From: Chloroflexota bacterium
GTDB lineage: Bacteria; Chloroflexota; Dehalococcoidia; Lucifugimonadales; Lucifugimonadaceae
Assembly: GCA_029262715.1 (NCBI GenBank)
Contig: JAJCYX010000128.1
Span: 1 to 6,834, forward strand
Direction: 5' to 3'
DNA: 6,834 nucleotides
Under the pieces are notes generated by a model, which saw only the letters and a program-made list of their open reading frames with translations, ran no database searches and was not told where the DNA came from. The position numbers were made by a program, and so were the translations under genes. Positions 4,729-6,834 of the stretch are shown here, one piece after another (the stretch's first letter is position 1; the number at the start of each line of letters is the position of its first letter).

Positions 4729-6834
4729 TCAATTCCTGGAAAACGGAATCGGTCTCAACAACCTGGAACGCCAGTTACCACGGCCTGATCTTCCGCTGTA
4801 GTTGCGGTGCTCCATGAACGGCAGGTCCTTGCGATTCACAAAGTTCATGACCACGCCGAGTACAGTTGTGTCCGAGAGGTTTTCCATGGCTTCGCGCAGC
4901 GATGTCTTCTTTGTCTTGCCGGCACGAGCGACCATGATGACCGCCCCTGCCTGCTTCGCCAGTGCGTTCGATTCGGAGAACCCAAGCGCCGGTGGGCCGT
5001 CAATAATCACAAAGTCGTACTGTTGCCGTACCTTCTCAAGCAGAGCGCCCGTGCTCGGCCTCGAGAGCAGCTCTACAGGCGGCACAAGACTGCGTCCGGC
5101 GGGGAGCACATCCAGTTGCCCGCCTTCGACATGTTTGATGAACTCACCGGGGTCTCTGTTCTGCGTCAGCGCCGTTGCAAGTCCTGGCTCATCTTCAAAG
5201 TCAAATATCTTCGACGCGTCCGGCTTTCTGAAGTTCGCATCAACCAGCAATACCCTCAGGCTTCTCAGCGATAGTGCACGAGCCAGGTTGATCGCCATCA
5301 TCGTCTTGCCTTCACGAGGCCTTGGGCTGGAGATCAATAGCAATCTCGAACGGTCGTTGACCCGTCCCTGGATCTGAGTCGCCACAAGGTGTACCGCTTC
5401 TGAGAACACCGAAGTCGGGTCGTCTGTGACCTCAGGTGGGTGCGGGTTGCCCTTGGCAAGCCCTCGTGGGAGCAGGCCAAGGCTTGGGACGCGAGCGATA
5501 TGCCCGACATCTTCGGACCTGCGCACTGTACGGTCGAGTATCTCTAGTATCAGCGCGCCGATCATGCCGAGAAAAAACCCACCGAGTCCTCCGGCGATAA
5601 CTCTCAAGTCGATCGGCAGCCCTGAACTGGTTCCAACAGGTATCTCGTTGACATCCGTGTCGATCAGCGCAACACCGGTCTCCTGCGGGCCAAGTGACGA
5701 TATCTGTAGTTCACGCCTCACTTCAAACAGGTCATCGATCGCTGCGCTCTCGGCGGCTTCCACACCCGACAACTGAGTCAGGACTGTGCGCAGTCGTGAT
5801 TCGACCGATCGAACGTTCTGGGCGGCAAGGTCAAGCTCAGCAGTAGTAACCTGCGAAATGTCAGCACCTGCCTGGGCCAACGAGGCCTGTACAAGCTGTA
5901 GACGCGCCGCTATGTCATCGGCGTCCGAAAGGGTCAGTAGCTCACCGGACACTGACTTTTCCTGGCGATCGTCCACAACGGTTGTCGCAGCCGTGAGATC
6001 GGTCTGCGCCGATTCCAGGTGCACCAGTGCTGAGCCGATCATGACTACCGGCATGTTCCGTATGGTCGCAGCGGTACCGCTCATGCGGCTTGCGCTGCTG
6101 GACAGTATTCCAGACGCCTTTGTCAGATCGGACCTGAACCGCGTAAGTCTGGCGGCCAGGGACTGGCTTACACCTGCGTCCGCAGTTGCATCGAGAATCT
6201 GGCTAACACTTGTGATTGAGATCGCTTCATCCGTCAGGTTCACCGCTGCGGCATCAAGGGCGAGCAGAACTGGATCGGAAGGGCCCAGGGTGTTGAGTTC
6301 AGCAAGCGTGAGTTGTAGCTCGTCTGATTCAGCCAGGACTGAATCGACGGTCTCTCGAGACTGGCGCACGCGGTCTAGCAGGATCTGGTTCGTAAGAGAC
6401 GACCCCGCAGCCAGGTTCGCCGATACACCGTTCAGCAGATTGACACCGGTGTTTAGCTGCGGCTCCAGGGACAGGAGATCGATTGAGGAAGAGACGATGC
6501 GAAGCCGAGGGTTATTTCGCAGCGTTCCAGCCAGTTCGGATGCCGAACTCAATATCGACGCTGCGCTGAGTACCTCTGCTTCCAGGACTTGATCGCCGCT
6601 TGATGCACTGCCGATCTTCAGTCGTACTTGATCCAACCTTTCGATCGCATTGATCAGTAGATTTTCCAACTGTTCCAGGTCAGCGTCCGGGCCCTCGTTA
6701 ATACTCGACGAAAGATTGACGGCTGCAACGGTCAGTTCATCGATGACGGTCTGTAGCAGACCCTCGACAGTAACCATTTGAGTTAGCGCGTTCGAATCAG
6801 ACTGCGTTTGCCTGATCTCGACAAGCGTCGTAAG
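4729..6834 (-). CDS. Polysaccharide co-polymerase (Wzz-like) fused to a BY-kinase-type ATPase (5' partial)
   Basis: The frame is open to the window edge (19 more codons before the ATG at 6777), so the start lies outside and 701 residues are visible. Numbering the first full codon at 6834 as 1: residues 1 to about 400 are Leu/Ala/Ser-rich and helical, the extracytoplasmic coiled coil of a Wzz-type protein; a membrane segment at about 411-432 (VIAGGLGGFFLGMIGALIL) is followed by EILDRTVRRSEDV, the usual junction to the cytoplasmic half; then a P-loop domain with Walker A SSPRPREGKT (502-511, Lys510), Walker A' LLVDANFRKP (D532, N534), LPAG..PPVELL, and Walker B FVIIDGPP (D612). The family controls chain length and export of exopolysaccharide or capsule through kinase cycling. 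Oddities: Asn for the second Asp of Walker A', no EX2RX2R motif, and one tyrosine (Y679) in the basic tail instead of a cluster. The first membrane segment must lie upstream of the window. Confidence 0.92.
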   Translation of the reverse strand, partial: LTTLVEIRQTQSDSNALTQMVTVEGLLQTVIDELTVAAVNLSSSINEGPDADLEQLENLLINAIERLDQVRLKIGSASSGDQVLEAEVLSAASILSSASELAGTLRNNPRLRIVSSSIDLLSLEPQLNTGVNLLNGVSANLAAGSSLTNQILLDRVRQSRETVDSVLAESDELQLTLAELNTLGPSDPVLLALDAAAVNLTDEAISITSVSQILDATADAGVSQSLAARLTRFRSDLTKASGILSSSASRMSGTAATIRNMPVVMIGSALVHLESAQTDLTAATTVVDDRQEKSVSGELLTLSDADDIAARLQLVQASLAQAGADISQVTTAELDLAAQNVRSVESRLRTVLTQLSGVEAAESAAIDDLFEVRRELQISSLGPQETGVALIDTDVNEIPVGTSSGLPIDLRVIAGGLGGFFLGMIGALILEILDRTVRRSEDVGHIARVPSLGLLPRGLAKGNPHPPEVTDDPTSVFSEAVHLVATQIQGRVNDRSRLLLISSPRPREGKTMMAINLARALSLRSLRVLLVDANFRKPDASKIFDFEDEPGLATALTQNRDPGEFIKHVEGGQLDVLPAGRSLVPPVELLSRPSTGALLEKVRQQYDFVIIDGPPALGFSESNALAKQAGAVIMVARAGKTKKTSLREAMENLSDTTVLGVVMNFVNRKDLPFMEHRNYSGRSGRGNWRSRLLRPIPFSRN
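5302..5331 (-). other. Walker A (P-loop) of the BY-kinase-type domain
   Basis: Encodes SSPRPREGKT. It keeps the P-x-E-G-K-T core and the invariant Lys needed for ATP binding, with Arg where BY-kinases usually have Gly (PGEGKT). This places the C-terminal half in the MinD/ParA-like BY-kinase family rather than in a plain Wzz protein. Confidence 0.9.
5539..5604 (-). other. Second transmembrane segment of the co-polymerase
   Basis: About 22 hydrophobic, Gly-rich residues (VIAGGLGGFFLGMIGALIL and neighbours) lie between the coiled-coil region and the positively charged LDRTVRR stretch. This matches the cytoplasmic exit of Wzz/BY-kinase fusions. The prolines expected just before it are reduced to IPVGTSSGLP. 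Confidence 0.85.

Noticed and set aside
5786..6592. A 268-codon open frame on the plus strand, rich in Ser, Arg and Ala
   Set aside because: It lies wholly antisense to the coiled-coil part of the co-polymerase, which has clear family features. Its composition is what the reverse of Leu/Glu/Ser codons gives, and no domain is visible.

Overview
The window carries three large genes, all on the minus strand and all consistent with cell-surface or exopolysaccharide work. In transcription order they are: (1) the 3' part of a polysaccharide co-polymerase fused to a BY-kinase-type ATPase (6834 to 4729, 5' end outside the window); (2) a complete secreted modular protein of 674 residues with a cohesin-like domain, three cadherin/Ig-like repeats, a carboxypeptidase-regulatory-like domain and a C-terminal dockerin-like domain (4391 to 2367); and (3) a second secreted modular protein with a related cohesin-like domain, two fibronectin type III domains, a region ending like archaeal PGF-pre-PGF domains, and a Pro/Thr stalk that runs off the window (2238 to 1, 3' end missing). 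I see no RNA genes, mobile elements, CRISPR arrays or plus-strand genes. The long plus-strand open frames are antisense shadows.

Organism: moderate GC, a Wzz/BY-kinase fusion, non-cellulosomal cohesin and dockerin modules, and Pro/Thr stalks of the TPTP(A) type all suggest a Chloroflexota bacterium, possibly the Dehalococcoidia/SAR202 side. This rests on protein style rather than a marker gene, so it is tentative.

Layout: genes 1 and 2 are separated by 337 bp with no convincing gene. That gap holds three inverted repeats and the ribosome binding site of gene 2. Genes 2 and 3 are separated by 128 bp. A short element, CCGGAA plus CGATACCGGAA, lies upstream of both secreted-protein genes (4427-4443 and 2259-2279) and is the most interesting non-coding signal. 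It suggests that the two paralogous surface proteins share some control.

How they may fit together (inference): the co-polymerase/kinase would control chain length or export of an exopolysaccharide. The two secreted proteins look like non-catalytic scaffold or adhesion proteins. Their paralogous cohesin-like domains each carry two cysteines at matching places, and gene 2 also ends in a dockerin-like module, so a self-assembling or mutually binding surface layer beside a capsule locus is plausible. The kinase half departs from the textbook BY-kinase at several motifs.
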